Shown: piece by piece, positions 10,114 through 19,424 of the stretch | Layout: every line of letters begins with the position of its first letter | Position numbering within the stretch: position 1 is the stretch's first letter | The notes under the pieces: generated by a model | Databases searched by the model: none | What the model was told of the DNA's origin: nothing | What the model saw: the letters and a program-made list of their open reading frames with translations, nothing else | Translations under genes and position numbers: made by a program | Assembly: GCA_009746045.1 (NCBI GenBank) | Contig: RPFO01001106.1 | Location: 140,001-165,830 of the forward strand | Length of the DNA: 25,830 bases | Source: Mesostigma viride | Taxonomy: Eukaryota; Streptophyta; Mesostigmatophyceae; Mesostigmatales; Mesostigmataceae | Direction: 5' to 3'

Positions 10114-10126
10114 CACGATCCAAGGG

Positions 10127-10130
10127 TTAA
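10127..10130. repeat. TTAA target duplication, right copy
   Basis: It matches 7652-7655 and directly follows the right inverted repeat. Confidence 0.8.
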
Positions 10131-11703
10131 ATATTTCCCTGCTGGACGTCATCAAGGCCTTCACCAAGACGGAGGACATGGCTACTGCAGCTATCCAGAG
10201 GGGCAACTCAGTTTGGCAATAGACCTGTAGAATACTGGGAGGGCGTTCTGTATGTTCACACTCATGATGCAGAGCACACGGTGACTAGAAAAGTGTATGT
10301 GCCTGAGATGGCCATTCCCACAGTGTTACATTGTTTCCATGACGAACGGATGTGACTGCGTGTCATCCTGGTTATGCTAAGCTACTTCATGAGGTGCAGC
10401 AGAGGTTTTGGTGGCCTGGCCTTTATCAGGATGTTAAGGCCTATGTGGATTCCTGTGACTCCTGCCAGAGAAATAAGGTCAGGAACCAAGCCACGCCCAT
10501 CTTTCCCATGGCTATGCCCATTCCCCTGCGCCCTTGGATCAGTGTGACTATGGATTTTATCTGTGGTCTTCCCATGTCAGATGGTGGCAATGACAGGATC
10601 CTTGTGGTCATGGACAGGCTGTCCAGGATGTGCCATCTGATCCCTTGCAATACTCATCTCACCGCTGCACAGTGTGTGGATTTGTTTATGAAGGAGTCTA
10701 CCGTCTGCACGGCATGCCTAGAGTGATCATCACTGATCAGGACCTCCTTTGGCTGTCAGGGTTTTGGAAGTCATTCTTTGACATCCTAGACACTAAGCTG
10801 GCATTCGGTGTGGCATACAGGTGTGCCAGTACTGGGGCGGTGGAGAGGATGAATAGAATTGTCAGGGAGTGTCAAAAGCACTATTGTACCCACGACAACA
10901 AGGACTGGGACAAGAAGCTACCTTTCATAGAGTTTGCAATCAACAACTCTCCTCTGGCTCCTCACCAGATGTCCCCCTTCGTGATCTGCAATGGCCAGTG
11001 TCCCTTGACACCATTCGATTTGGAACTGCCCGACAGAGACGCTGAAGGCCCTTTCCAGCGACGTCTTGGTTCAGTCCAGCAGTTGTTGGCTTCCTTCCAG
11101 GAGGCTCACAGCATTGTGGCTACCCAGCTGTTGAGGACACAGGACAAGTACCTGACTAACGCCTGGCAGCAGACGGTGGCCAGTCATTCCTTTGTAGCTC
11201 CCGGGGACTTGGTGTTGTTGGAAGCCAACAGAGTGCTGCCTGAGAAGGAGCAATGCAGGAAACTGCAACCACTCTGGTTGGGTCCTTACCCAGTGTTGGC
11301 CACCTTTCACTATGGGACCGTAGTTCAGGTCCAGGTGCCTTCTCACTGGAAGCTCAGGAATAATATTTTTCACCTAGCACAGCTGAAGCTGTACAGGCGT
11401 AACACCTTGCCAGGCAGATTGTCTGCCCCCTTGCCTTATGAGTTGGATTCAGAGGGGGAGAAGATCTATGAAGTGGAGCGGTTGTTGGCTCACAGGGTGA
11501 AAGGGAAAGGTCGCACTAAACAGCTGCAGTTTAAGGTACACTGGAAGGGAGAGCTAGAGGTGACTGCTACGTGGCTGTGGTTGTCTGATCTCACCAATAG
11601 TCACTCTGCAGTACTAGATTATTGTCAGCGTCATGGGATCACCTTGCCTGAGTGGTATGTCATGGGCTCTGAGCAGAGTGCTCCCCTTCATAGCTCCCAG
11701 TGA
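10131..11703 (+). pseudogene. pol: pol, 3' part: integrase with chromodomain, frame broken
   Basis: The pol frame resumes with NISLLDVIKAF. It meets a stop at about 10220, where the next segment (RPVEYWEGVLYVHTHD) is shifted by +1. It shifts by -1 near 10345-10352 into the zinc-binding HHCC region (HPGYAKLL, CDSCQRNK), and by -1 again near 10690 (VYRLHGMPRVIITDQD). The catalytic triad is visible: Asp in MDFICG (10553-10555), Asp in ITDQD (10735-10737) and Glu in VERMNR (10843-10845), the last two 35 residues apart, the canonical D,D35E spacing. A chromodomain (about 11455-11640) starts YEVERLLAHR and contains QFKVHWKG and a TW motif, with the Tyr and Trp of the methyl-lysine cage kept. Integrase inserts the cDNA, and the chromodomain probably steers it to heterochromatin. 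The ends are intact; the breaks are internal. Confidence 0.9.
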
Positions 11704-11751
11704 GCACTGCTAACGCCTCTTTTTGGTGCTGTGTGTCTGTGGTTGCCAGCC

Positions 11752-13029
11752 ATGGCAGACTCCCATCCTGAGGGGGCACCCAGGCCACCTGCCCAACTCC
11801 ACGAGGACGCGAGGGCTACGTATGTCTTTCAGCACGACTACGCTGGCCCCAGAGCCCCAGGTACTTCGCTCCAGGAAGACCCTGGGTTCGTGGAAGCCCA
11901 TTTTCTCAACCTGTTCCAGCGTATGGTACATGATCAGCAGCGGCACGAGCAGCGTCACGGGGCCCTTATATCAAGGTTGGCTCATGTGGAGGGTTTGGTT
12001 ACTCAGATGGCAGAACATTTGAGGGCTGGGCACCTCCCACTTGTGGGTTCTGCTGTGCCTGCAGCCTCGGAGGCCCAGGTAGCTCAGGAGGCTATCCCCA
12101 CCATGGTGGCCTCAGTTCCCTCCCCTACGGAGGCTCCTCCGCCCCCTAAGGTGGTGGTACACTTGCCCAGGTCCGTTGTCCCAACAAAACAGGTGGAGCA
12201 GTACTTGGACCACCGTAAATGTGCCCCTGAACAGTGCGAGTGGTGTAAATCCTTGTACACAGCCATGAAGGCCCTCGACCAGACAGTGGTGGAGGAGGGT
12301 GAACTAGTACCCGAGGGTATGGTAGAGTTGGCCCTGGACTGTCTGCCCCCCAGTCTTTGTGAGATTGGTTCACCCATGGTGGCTTATATTATGCACACCG
12401 TCTTTGCAGTGTACCCGTGGCCTTCGTTTGACATGAGGCCGGTGGAGGGCCAGGACTTGATGGCAGCTCTGCCCACTGATCTGAGACTCGCCTTTGCAGA
12501 GCTCCAGCCAGTTGGTTATTCCCAGACCTATGCTGAGCTGCTAGAGCAAGCTGTCAAGCAGGGAGAGTTTGACATGACTCCGTCGTCCAGCTGCTCTGTG
12601 ATGTCATGTTTTCCACACAAGGACAGCACGGTCTTCGTGGGGCTGCAGTTACCAAAGTTCCCTAACGAGCTGAGAGCCAGGCTCACGCCCTTGAGAGTGC
12701 TGGTACCCATCTTGGGGGCCAGGTGGGGGCCTATCAAGGCCTTTCTACAGCTGTGGTGGGCCTATAGCAGCTGGCTATGTCGCCATAAGACTGCCAGTGG
12801 CTGGGTCTTCGACCCCCTCCGACAGGCTGTGGTTACTCTGACCTATCCTGCCCAGTGCAGTAGGTTAAACCTAGGGAAAATTTCAGCTGAGTTGGGCAAG
12901 GCTGCTGAGACCTGCATGGCTATTCAGGTCAGCAGGAACTGGCCAGATCTGGTGTCCATGGTGGAGCATTTCCCAGTGTTTGGAACGAGGGGGAAGGACA
13001 CGAAGAAGGGGGATTGGTTCACTTTGTGA
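11752..13029 (+). CDS. Extra retrotransposon ORF (425 aa) in the envelope position, function unknown
   Basis: I do not recognise this protein. The frame opens slightly upstream, but the ATG at 11752 has a strong context (gccATGG) and begins MADSHPEG, so I chose it. It lies 48 bp after pol on the same strand and ends ~370 bp before the polypurine tract, inside the element. A His-rich helical stretch (about residues 40-85, FLNLFQRMVHDQQRHEQRHG) may form a coiled coil. A Pro-rich linker follows, then HRKCAPEQCEWC (His 154, Cys 157, 162, 165), a possible metal site, then a long Trp/Leu-rich globular part. I see no signal peptide, transmembrane segment or furin-like site, so it is not an obvious envelope. 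It is uninterrupted over 425 codons while gag and pol are broken, which suggests a real gene. Sense-strand additional ORFs are known in some plant Ty3/gypsy elements. Confidence 0.6.
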   Translation: MADSHPEGAPRPPAQLHEDARATYVFQHDYAGPRAPGTSLQEDPGFVEAHFLNLFQRMVHDQQRHEQRHGALISRLAHVEGLVTQMAEHLRAGHLPLVGSAVPAASEAQVAQEAIPTMVASVPSPTEAPPPPKVVVHLPRSVVPTKQVEQYLDHRKCAPEQCEWCKSLYTAMKALDQTVVEEGELVPEGMVELALDCLPPSLCEIGSPMVAYIMHTVFAVYPWPSFDMRPVEGQDLMAALPTDLRLAFAELQPVGYSQTYAELLEQAVKQGEFDMTPSSSCSVMSCFPHKDSTVFVGLQLPKFPNELRARLTPLRVLVPILGARWGPIKAFLQLWWAYSSWLCRHKTASGWVFDPLRQAVVTLTYPAQCSRLNLGKISAELGKAAETCMAIQVSRNWPDLVSMVEHFPVFGTRGKDTKKGDWFTL

Positions 13030-13399
13030 AGGGTTTCCAGGATGGTTGGAGATGGGGCTGTGGAGTGAGGTGGGGATCCAGAATGGAGGAGGCCAGTTCT
13101 GATGTCCAGTCCAGATTTCCAGTAATGACAGTTCTGAGTTCATGACAGTCTTGCAGTTGTATTATCCAGGCATGGTTGCCTGTGTGTTAGTCACTTGATG
13201 ACATTTCATCAGTGGGTGAAATTGTCTTATTCAAGGTTGACCATGATCAGATGATAATGAGATAGGAGGCCCCTTTGGGGATGTAAAAACCCACTTGCTT
13301 GTCCCAAGAGGTGGTGGACTTCCTGTTTATTGTTGTGTTGTTTTGTGGAGGTTGTTGTTTTATTCTTCTTGGCTTCTAGGAACTGGGAGTTCCTGTTTT
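13030..13399 (+). other. Retrotransposon 3' untranslated region
   Basis: These ~370 bp between the extra ORF and the polypurine tract show no gene. The part before 13399 is T-rich (TTGTTGTTTTATTC), a U-box-like stretch of the kind often found ahead of a polypurine tract. Confidence 0.6.
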
Positions 13400-13409
13400 G
13401 AGGGGGAGA
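13400..13409 (+). other. Polypurine tract
   Basis: GAGGGGGAGA ends two bases before the 3' LTR, the expected primer site for plus-strand DNA synthesis. Confidence 0.85.
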
Positions 13410-13411
13410 TA

Positions 13412-13729
13412 TGTAACAACCAAATGTTACATCCAAAGTTTTCCTACTGATTGATCTGATTATGAGTTCTTTAGGACAATTATTTGGGAAGTTAGGAGGC
13501 TTCGACGTCTGATGGATATTGGGCCTGCTGAGATCTGCAGAGATTATTGTTCTACCCTCATTGGTCGTGGCCTGATCCACGTAGGGTACTTTGCATGGTT
13601 TTGTTCAGTCAGTCATAGATTCTCTTTAATACCGTTGTACCTGGTGGATCTGGTTCCAGGTCATGGAGATTCCGTATGTGCTGGCTTCAAGTGTTGTGTT
13701 GAGGATTCGGAAGCTAAGATCTTATCTTG
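13412..13729 (+). repeat. 3' LTR, truncated to its first 318 bp
   Basis: It matches 2183-2500 with no difference that I could see. After CTTATCTTG the sequence changes abruptly to unrelated DNA, so 388 bp of the LTR are missing, including the candidate TATA box and the terminal CA. The missing part does not reappear downstream in this window. Confidence 0.9.
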
Positions 13730-14385
13730 GGGCGTCCCCAACATCTACTGCTCCAATTTTGGTACTTTTGAAATTCCATGCCTGGAGCGCAAAGTTTGCA
13801 ATATATGTGCCGTTTGTAGCTCTAGCTCTATAATAACCTGACCAACCCCGCATTCCTCAAAGTACTTAGCACTTGTTGCCTATTCTCATTATGCGAATCA
13901 CATGATTAGGATGTGCTTCATGATTGCTATTGCTCGAGATTCAATTAAGAATGATTGACATCAATAAATGATGAACCAAATAAACCAAATTAGGCCACTT
14001 GACAAGTTCATGATCCATTTAAATTGTACAATTAAGCGATTAATTAATTCATAAATCATACATTACATGGGATACCCCCGTCGACGAGCTAGTGGTACGT
14101 ACAATGAAACATTTGAGTTTGTAACATGTCTCCATGGATATATACATGTATGCTGGACCTCGCGCATCTCAGCCCTCTAAGAAATGTTATTTGAACTCAG
14201 GTCTAGATCTAAATATATACATGATCTGGATAATATTATACACTTCCTTAAAAGAGCATGAATCGAGCTTTACAATTCAGGACAAGGAACTCGTTTGCAA
14301 ATCACGGCTGAAAGGCAAGTGCTCACAACGAAGCACGTGCTCTCAAGGCTGTCCACCTCGTCCAACCAAGCCCGGGCGAGCTGGC
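13730..14385. other. AT-rich intergenic stretch, no gene seen
   Basis: This lies between the broken 3' LTR and the end of the minus-strand gene. The first bases (GGGGCGTCCCC) form a short near-palindrome at the LTR break. The rest is AT-rich with no coding signal. It should contain the 3' UTR and polyadenylation signals of the transposase-like gene, but I cannot place them. Confidence 0.5.
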
Positions 14386-17300
14386 CTACTCAACAGGTCT
14401 CTTCTTGGCCAAGTTCGTGAGCCGTTTCTCGACGTCTGTCGGAATGGTCAAGATGGCCTGGCGATTGTTAGCTGGGTTGACAACAATGGTGTGTTCGAAC
14501 CCCGCGTCCATGCACAGGTAGCAATTGACCAAGTTTGGCTGTTCAGCTTGCGCATCGGCGTCCATTTTGAACATCGTCGCCATACCCGGAAATCTGTCCC
14601 AGTAGCGCACCCCCACCACCCATTGTCCCTTACGGAACAACTCCCTATCGACCTTGCCGTTTCTGTCGGCCACTCGCCTCACGAAAGTAGCGGCCACCTG
14701 ATAAGGCTCCTGCAAGACTTCCGCTAGCCAATATGGATGATCTGGATCGTGGGACTCATCACCAGAGTAGGACTCGACGGCAAAAATGTCTCGCAGCTTC
14801 AGTCTCCTTCCCATCATCGTCCTCTCTGCCTGTAGTCTGTTCAGTCGCGTCCCTGCGTGCCCCCCTTGTCCGTTTGGGTTCCTTTGCACTGGCTCCCCCA
14901 GTTTGTGGAGCTTCATCCGAGCACCTCCCACATTCCAGCCGTCCATGTCGGTCCACTCCTTTCGACAATCCCACCACCTTTCCTCGGCGCACGCACCGCC
15001 ACAATAGCAGGAATACTGGCGCAGCATTAAGCGCGTCACATTCGACTTGTCCATGCGCCACCAGTGCGCCTTCTTCACTCCTTTGATTTCGCCGCGCCCT
15101 GGGCTGTAAGGAAGCACCTGCGCGTCGAAGACAAGATTTGCACAAGGGAAAGTTGAAGTTACGAGACCATCGAGCTAGTTGTGTTTTATTAAGCACTCCT
15201 GATCGCCAGGACTCCAAGAACGCCCTAGAAACGACGGCCGGCGTAACTATTCCCTGAACGAGGACTGTACACTTAATTACCTCGGGGAACTCGAAGAAGT
15301 TACGCCTGGTCGTTGTGGTCCCGCCCACCGCCCCCGACGCCAGATTCTCCACCAACTGGGCGGCCGTCTGTTTGTCCTGGTTCTCTTCCCTGATGTGCCA
15401 CCTCCTCAACATGCACTTCACAGTCCCACCAGCTCCATCCACCTCCCCCTTTCCGTGCTGCTCCCCAAAGTAATTCCACTCAAATGACTCCAGGTGCGGA
15501 TCCTCCGTCAGCAGCCGGGCCACTTCCGCGATCACATTCCTTGACTTGAACTGCATGGAGCAATTGTCCGACCACCCAATGAAGCGCTTCACCTCTACCC
15601 CTTCTGACCGTAGTGTCGCCAGGATTTTGAGGATAGCAAAACGGAGGGCCCGCCCGTCCCTTTTCATTCCGCCCTGTCCGATGAAGTGAAACTCCCTTCT
15701 CACGACCTTTCCCGACGCTGGATCCAAGTAGCGCACGATCCAGGGCATAAGGACGAATGTGACTGGATGCCAATACTGTGCTTGGAGATTGTGATAGGTG
15801 TAAGACTGGTAGTTCTCGGCGTAATCTGTGTGGCATACAAGGTCCCCCACCCGCATCCTTGAGAGACATTCCTTGGAGGCGTCCGCTTGCCACCACGCGT
15901 TGAAGCAATGCTGGATGAAGTCCGGCCACTTGTCCACAATTGCCTCCTTTAGCTCCGTTGGTGTGGACTTGACGTCGACTTGCGTCAATCGCTGCCCACC
16001 AGCCTTTGCGATCTCGTCACAGTCGTCCTGCATATGCGCAGTGTGCACATACAGAAAAGACATCAACTTCGACCCACCAATGACCTGTAGAAAGAAAAAA
16101 GACAGGACCTCAGGAAAAATTGAAAAAGAAACGCCTTGGGGCGCAACCACTCCACTAAAAATTACCTCTGGCCCAAGAACTTCAGGAAACATTGCAAAAG
16201 AAACGCCTTGGGGCGCAACCACTCCACTAAAAATTACCTCTGGCCCAAGAACCGCACCCGGCGGCACATCCTGCATCTCGTATCTGGTCCATGAAATCAG
16301 GTGGTTGGAAGCCTCCTCCCGTTCGCATAACATGAAGTTCCGAATTCCACACTTGGGAGCCAGGCAAGTGCCCAACACACAAGCCTTACGCCGGATCGAG
16401 CAAACCCCCAACTCCTCGCCCAGGTCATGATCGGGCACCCCTTCCTCGTCGTCCAGCACCCTCCCATGCATGGGCAGATCCTCAAGTTCGCCCTGAAAAG
16501 GCTGAACCTGCGGCCGCGACGACCCCACAGACGACCTCGAACCTCCCCCCTCCCTCATCCCCTCCACCTCACAAGTAAACTTGTTCACCCACTCTGTCGT
16601 GTGAGTGGCTTTGAAAATGGAACATGTGGGCACGGACGACCCCACGTCGAGCTGGCTACCATGATCGCACGCGTGGCATTCAGGTCCGCACTCGCATCTG
16701 GCATGAAAAGTTGCACGAAATTTGGCCAACCCCCCAACCATGGACTGCATGGTAGTGTGGTGCTGGCATGCGCACAAGTTCCGCATTTTCCACCGCCCCT
16801 TGACGCATGCGGGCATATGCTTGCAAAAAGTAGTGTATCCCACATGAACTGTGCTCTTCTGATTCGTGCGTAGCATTGACATCCCTGCCTCCGTCTCCAA
16901 AATCACCTGATTTCCCCCCTCACACCCTCCTCTCCCTCCCCCCCCCCCCCTCCCTACTGTCCATCCGCCGCGGTGGCTTCAACTCCGGATGGCGGGAAAT
17001 GAACACTTCGTAAATCTTCGACTTGGAGACAGTATAGTAGCGCGCACCCTCCGAAAACGCTAGTGTATGTTTGTAATCCTTTCTGGTCCATTCACAATGA
17101 ACATCCTTCATGTTCGGAGACGCCCGCGTCAAGTTATCATCCCTCCAGCACGCTTGTATCAGGGCAATGACTTCCGTCGGAAGCTCGTCTTTCCTCCTCC
17201 TCCTCTCTGGCGCACTCATCAAAAGGTCGTCCTCCCCTTCTTCCATTCCATCCCTGTGACCCCGAACAGTTGCGACAAAGCGCCTGTCAATCCCGAACGC

Positions 17301-17735
17301 GCGCTCCACAATCCTGTCCGGGACGCCCTCCATTGCCTTCGTAACAAGTCCACACAAGGCCCACCTAAGCCCACGATCCTTCTCAGATGTTCCCAAGTCG
17401 CCAAAAGCCTTCTTGATGTTATCCCGAAGAGATTCCGCCCAATTTTCAGGAAGCCCGCCGTCACAGTTCTTCCTCTTCTTAATGCCGTTGCTCTCCGCCA
17501 CCATGGCATTTAGTCTTGAAGCTGCGCAAGACAGAACCTCCGCGCTCATCTCTGGCGTCCTGTGGTTGTTTGCTTTCACGCGTTCCGCCATGATAGGAAA
17601 GATGTCATTGGCAATTTTGTACCCCTTGTTCTCGATGTACTTGTCGCTCCAGAGACCGCGAAGTGCAGGCTCCCGGTCGTCATTGGACAAGGGACGCGAA
17701 CCGTCGGAAACGGCCCCCCGCCCCGATCGCGCCAT
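14386..17735 (-). CDS. Transposase-like protein with RNase H-fold motifs, four exons, ~986 aa
   Basis: Proposed exons (minus strand): 17735-16958, 16884-16238, 16084-15281, 15117-14386. The total is 2961 nt, divisible by three, and every junction keeps frame (phases 1, 0, 0) at GT-AG sites. An upstream ATG at 17870 would add 45 residues. Exon 1 has an HTH-like segment (about 138-160) and WRDDNLTRASPN (197-208). Exon 2 has a Cys/His cluster (CACQHH at 297-302, CECGPECHAC soon after). Exon 3 has HTDYAENYQ (Asp 562), WSDNCSMQFK (Asp 648) and EQHGKGEVDGAGG (Glu 683, Asp 691), spaced like an RNase H-fold nuclease triad. Exon 4 has SCYCGGAC (Cys 780, 782, 786) and Cys 794. The same architecture is familiar to me from uncharacterised proteins of cnidarians and insects, a comparison from memory. 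It may be a DNA transposase or a domesticated derivative. No terminal inverted repeats were found. Confidence 0.68.
15118..15280 (-). other. Intron 3, carrying the palindromic 19-bp core
   Basis: It runs from GAG|GTAATTAAG to GCGCAG|GTGCTT, 163 bp, phase 0. Retention would stay open for a while but separates FFEFPE from LPYSPGRG. It contains AACGACGGCCGGCGTAACT (15230-15248, plus strand), identical to two copies in the upstream tandem array. Confidence 0.6.
16085..16237 (-). other. Intron 2, with duplicated donor
   Basis: It runs from CCAGAG|GTAATTTTT to a pyrimidine-rich TTTCTACAG|GTCATT, 153 bp, phase 0. The length is a multiple of three and contains no stop, so retention would not break the protein. 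A tandem 72-bp duplication supplies a second identical donor at 16165. Confidence 0.6.
16109..16252. repeat. 72-bp tandem duplication across an exon-intron junction
   Basis: Two adjacent 72-bp units (16109-16180 and 16181-16252) differ at about three positions. The unit includes the last exon 2 codons, the splice donor and the start of the intron. Confidence 0.9.
16885..16957 (-). other. Intron 1 (tentative)
   Basis: The donor is GGACA|GTAGGG and the acceptor GGCAG|GGATG, 73 bp, phase 1, with a long G run and a weak pyrimidine tract. The frame change between exon 1 and exon 2 requires an intron here. Its exact ends are the least certain of the three. Confidence 0.45.
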
Positions 17736-17865
17736 CAGACTTTGGTCAGACGGCAGCTGATTTTTTTCGCCTCTTAATCCCGCGGCACCGAAAGCCCTGA
17801 GGATGAGTAATGATAAATAATCACCATTAAAGACACGACGAAAACGATGGGCATCAAACAAGAAC

Positions 17866-18436
17866 GACAAGCGTCATTAATAACGCCGGCCGGCGCAACT
17901 GGATACATGTAAACCATACAAAAGTGATTTTATGAAACACATACAGTTTGTCATTAATAACGACGGCCGGCGTAACTCGGGCGCAATTAAAAACCATTAA
18001 GAAGCAACTCAGGATATGCAGGCAGAAATCCTTCAGGTGTAAAAAAGATGTACAAACACACTTTTGGTAATGGGGCCTGATTGCGCAACTGCAAGATACC
18101 ATTGGAAACGCCGGCCGGCGCAACTGGATGCATGTACATAAACCATACAAAAGTGATTTGCACAAAACCCCTACAATTTGTCATGAGTAACGACGGCCGG
18201 CGTAACTCGGTTGCATTTGAAAACCACAAAGAAGCAACTCAGGTAGTGAAGGCGGAAATCCCAGAGGTGATAAAATGTTTACCAACACAAAATGTTGATA
18301 AGCGTGCAAGCTTTTGCAAGTGCGCGCAAGATACCATTGGAAACGCCGGCCGGCGCAACTGGAACACCAAAACAAAAAACTTGATTTGCACGAAACCCAT
18401 TCAGTTCGTCATGGATAACGACGGCCGGCGCAACTT
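17866..18436. repeat. ~230-bp tandem repeat, about 2.5 copies, with palindromic cores
   Basis: Each unit holds two copies of AACGMCGGCCGGCGYAACT. The six cores are at 17882-17900, 17959-17977, 18107-18125, 18189-18207, 18342-18360 and 18417-18435. Spacing alternates about 80 and 150 bp, giving a 225-235-bp period. The array starts right at the upstream end of the transposase-like gene, so it may be its promoter region or hold protein-binding sites. Open frames through it are repeat artefacts. Confidence 0.85.
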
Positions 18437-18725
18437 CATGGCACTCACCACTTTCACCAAATGCCATGTCGCCATTATATTGAGGAAAGCGAAGTATGCC
18501 CACTTGAAGCTGTGGTCTGCAGAACATTGACACAAAATATGCATGGTATTTCAAGCAATGAATGCTATGTGTCAGGCATCAATGTCTTTATTGTATCCAA
18601 ATGTGGTTAGGACGGAGGTTTACATTGGTTGCTATTTTAAGACAATGGCGTATAACCAAACATTGCACACACTCAAGAGTGTACTTATGCTGAACTGGAA
18701 AGGAACATTAAACCCCAATAAGGTA

Positions 18726-18897
18726 GATATTTTTCTTTTACATTTTAATTTTTTATATACTACTTTATATAATATTATATTATATTATATTATATTATGC
18801 TATATTATGTTATATGAAATAACATTAAAATTAACATAAAATTAAAATTATATATTAATTATAGTATATTATATAATTTATATTATATATTATATTC
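18726..18897. repeat. AT-rich microsatellite (TATAT-type)
   Basis: This is almost pure A/T with a five-base ATATT period in the middle (about 18770-18800) and irregular TATA-rich sequence around it. It is a simple repeat, possibly a DNA-unwinding or matrix-attachment type region. Confidence 0.85.
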
Positions 18898-19353
18898 ACG
18901 ATGCTCTGTGTATTAATGACATATCAGACACACCTACATCACATCGCCTTGATGTTTCCGTTGTATGGGTCCGGTCGGGCGTTGGTAGCTGGTCGACAAC
19001 AATTCTACATTTCCTAAAAAAAAATGCGACCGTGCCTACATTCGAAGGCGCGCTGTGGCTGACCTGAACTATCGGTGAACACCTCGGCGTCACTTGACCG
19101 GCCTAGGTTGACATTTCGGCAGAGTAACGCTGCTTAAAGGATCCTTGCGTAGTTCGCGCGATTTGGCTCTTTATATATGTTTTTGGAGACGACGAGCAAG
19201 CATCCGATTGGTCAGCCAATTCCTGTCCAGTCCTCGGACAGTGTCCAATCCGGTGCTTGGGATCCAGAAAACGTGCTCGAGCCTGGCCACTCTGTCGCGG
19301 GCGCCGCGCTAGTGGCGTCGCGCCCAAACCTGACCAGGCCATAGGAAAGGGCG

Positions 19354-19424
19354 GGGGCGAATGCAAGAATTATTGTTATATCCTGACCTGTCCTGGGGAA
19401 GGTCCGGGGCGAATGCAAGAATTA
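19354..19424. repeat. 19-bp direct repeat, 52 bp apart
   Basis: GGGGCGAATGCAAGAATTA occurs at 19354-19372 and again at 19406-19424. No function is apparent. Confidence 0.8.

Larger units (their letters stand above)
7656..10126. mobile_element. piggyBac-like non-autonomous DNA transposon inserted in pol
   Basis: Its ends are perfect 13-bp inverted repeats, CCCTTGGATCGTG (7656-7668) and its complement (10114-10126), directly flanked by TTAA on both sides. TTAA targets, ends starting CCC and a 13-bp repeat are the hallmarks of piggyBac. No transposase ORF is recognisable inside, so it would be mobilised in trans. The length is 2471 bp, or about 2105 bp without the nested LINE fragment and one duplication copy. 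The motif GGCCACTAYAAATAGGG or a close variant occurs near both ends and once internally. The pol frame is restored by exact excision, confirming this is a later insertion. Superfamily assignment is from termini only. Confidence 0.78.
2183..13729 (+). mobile_element. Ty3/gypsy chromovirus LTR retrotransposon, interrupted, with a truncated 3' LTR
   Basis: All parts occur in canonical order: LTR, tRNA primer site, gag with a CCHC knuckle, protease, reverse transcriptase, RNase H, integrase, chromodomain, an extra ORF, a polypurine tract and a partial LTR. The order RT-RNase H-integrase marks Ty3/gypsy, and the C-terminal chromodomain marks a chromovirus. The element is 11.5 kb long only because a 2.47-kb element sits in pol; without it the length is about 9.1 kb. 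Gag and pol need several frame changes to be read through, so this copy is probably defective or partly mis-sequenced. The shared 318 bp of the LTRs look identical, which argues for a recent insertion. The end of the 3' LTR is missing, so the target duplication cannot be tested. Confidence 0.93.

Noticed and set aside
11752-13029. Extra ORF as a retroviral-type envelope
   Set aside because: It has the right position, but I see no signal peptide, transmembrane segment, cleavage site or fusion peptide.
14759-16906. A single 715-codon exon for the transposase-like gene
   Set aside because: The frame reads through two likely introns with good GT-AG sites, one holding a 72-bp duplication and one the palindromic core, and misses the conserved C-terminus in the next frame.
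17854-18554. Short frames through the ~230-bp tandem repeat (TPAVV, LRRPA and PAGVSN peptides)
   Set aside because: They recur only because the DNA repeat recurs; no unit-independent coding pattern is visible.
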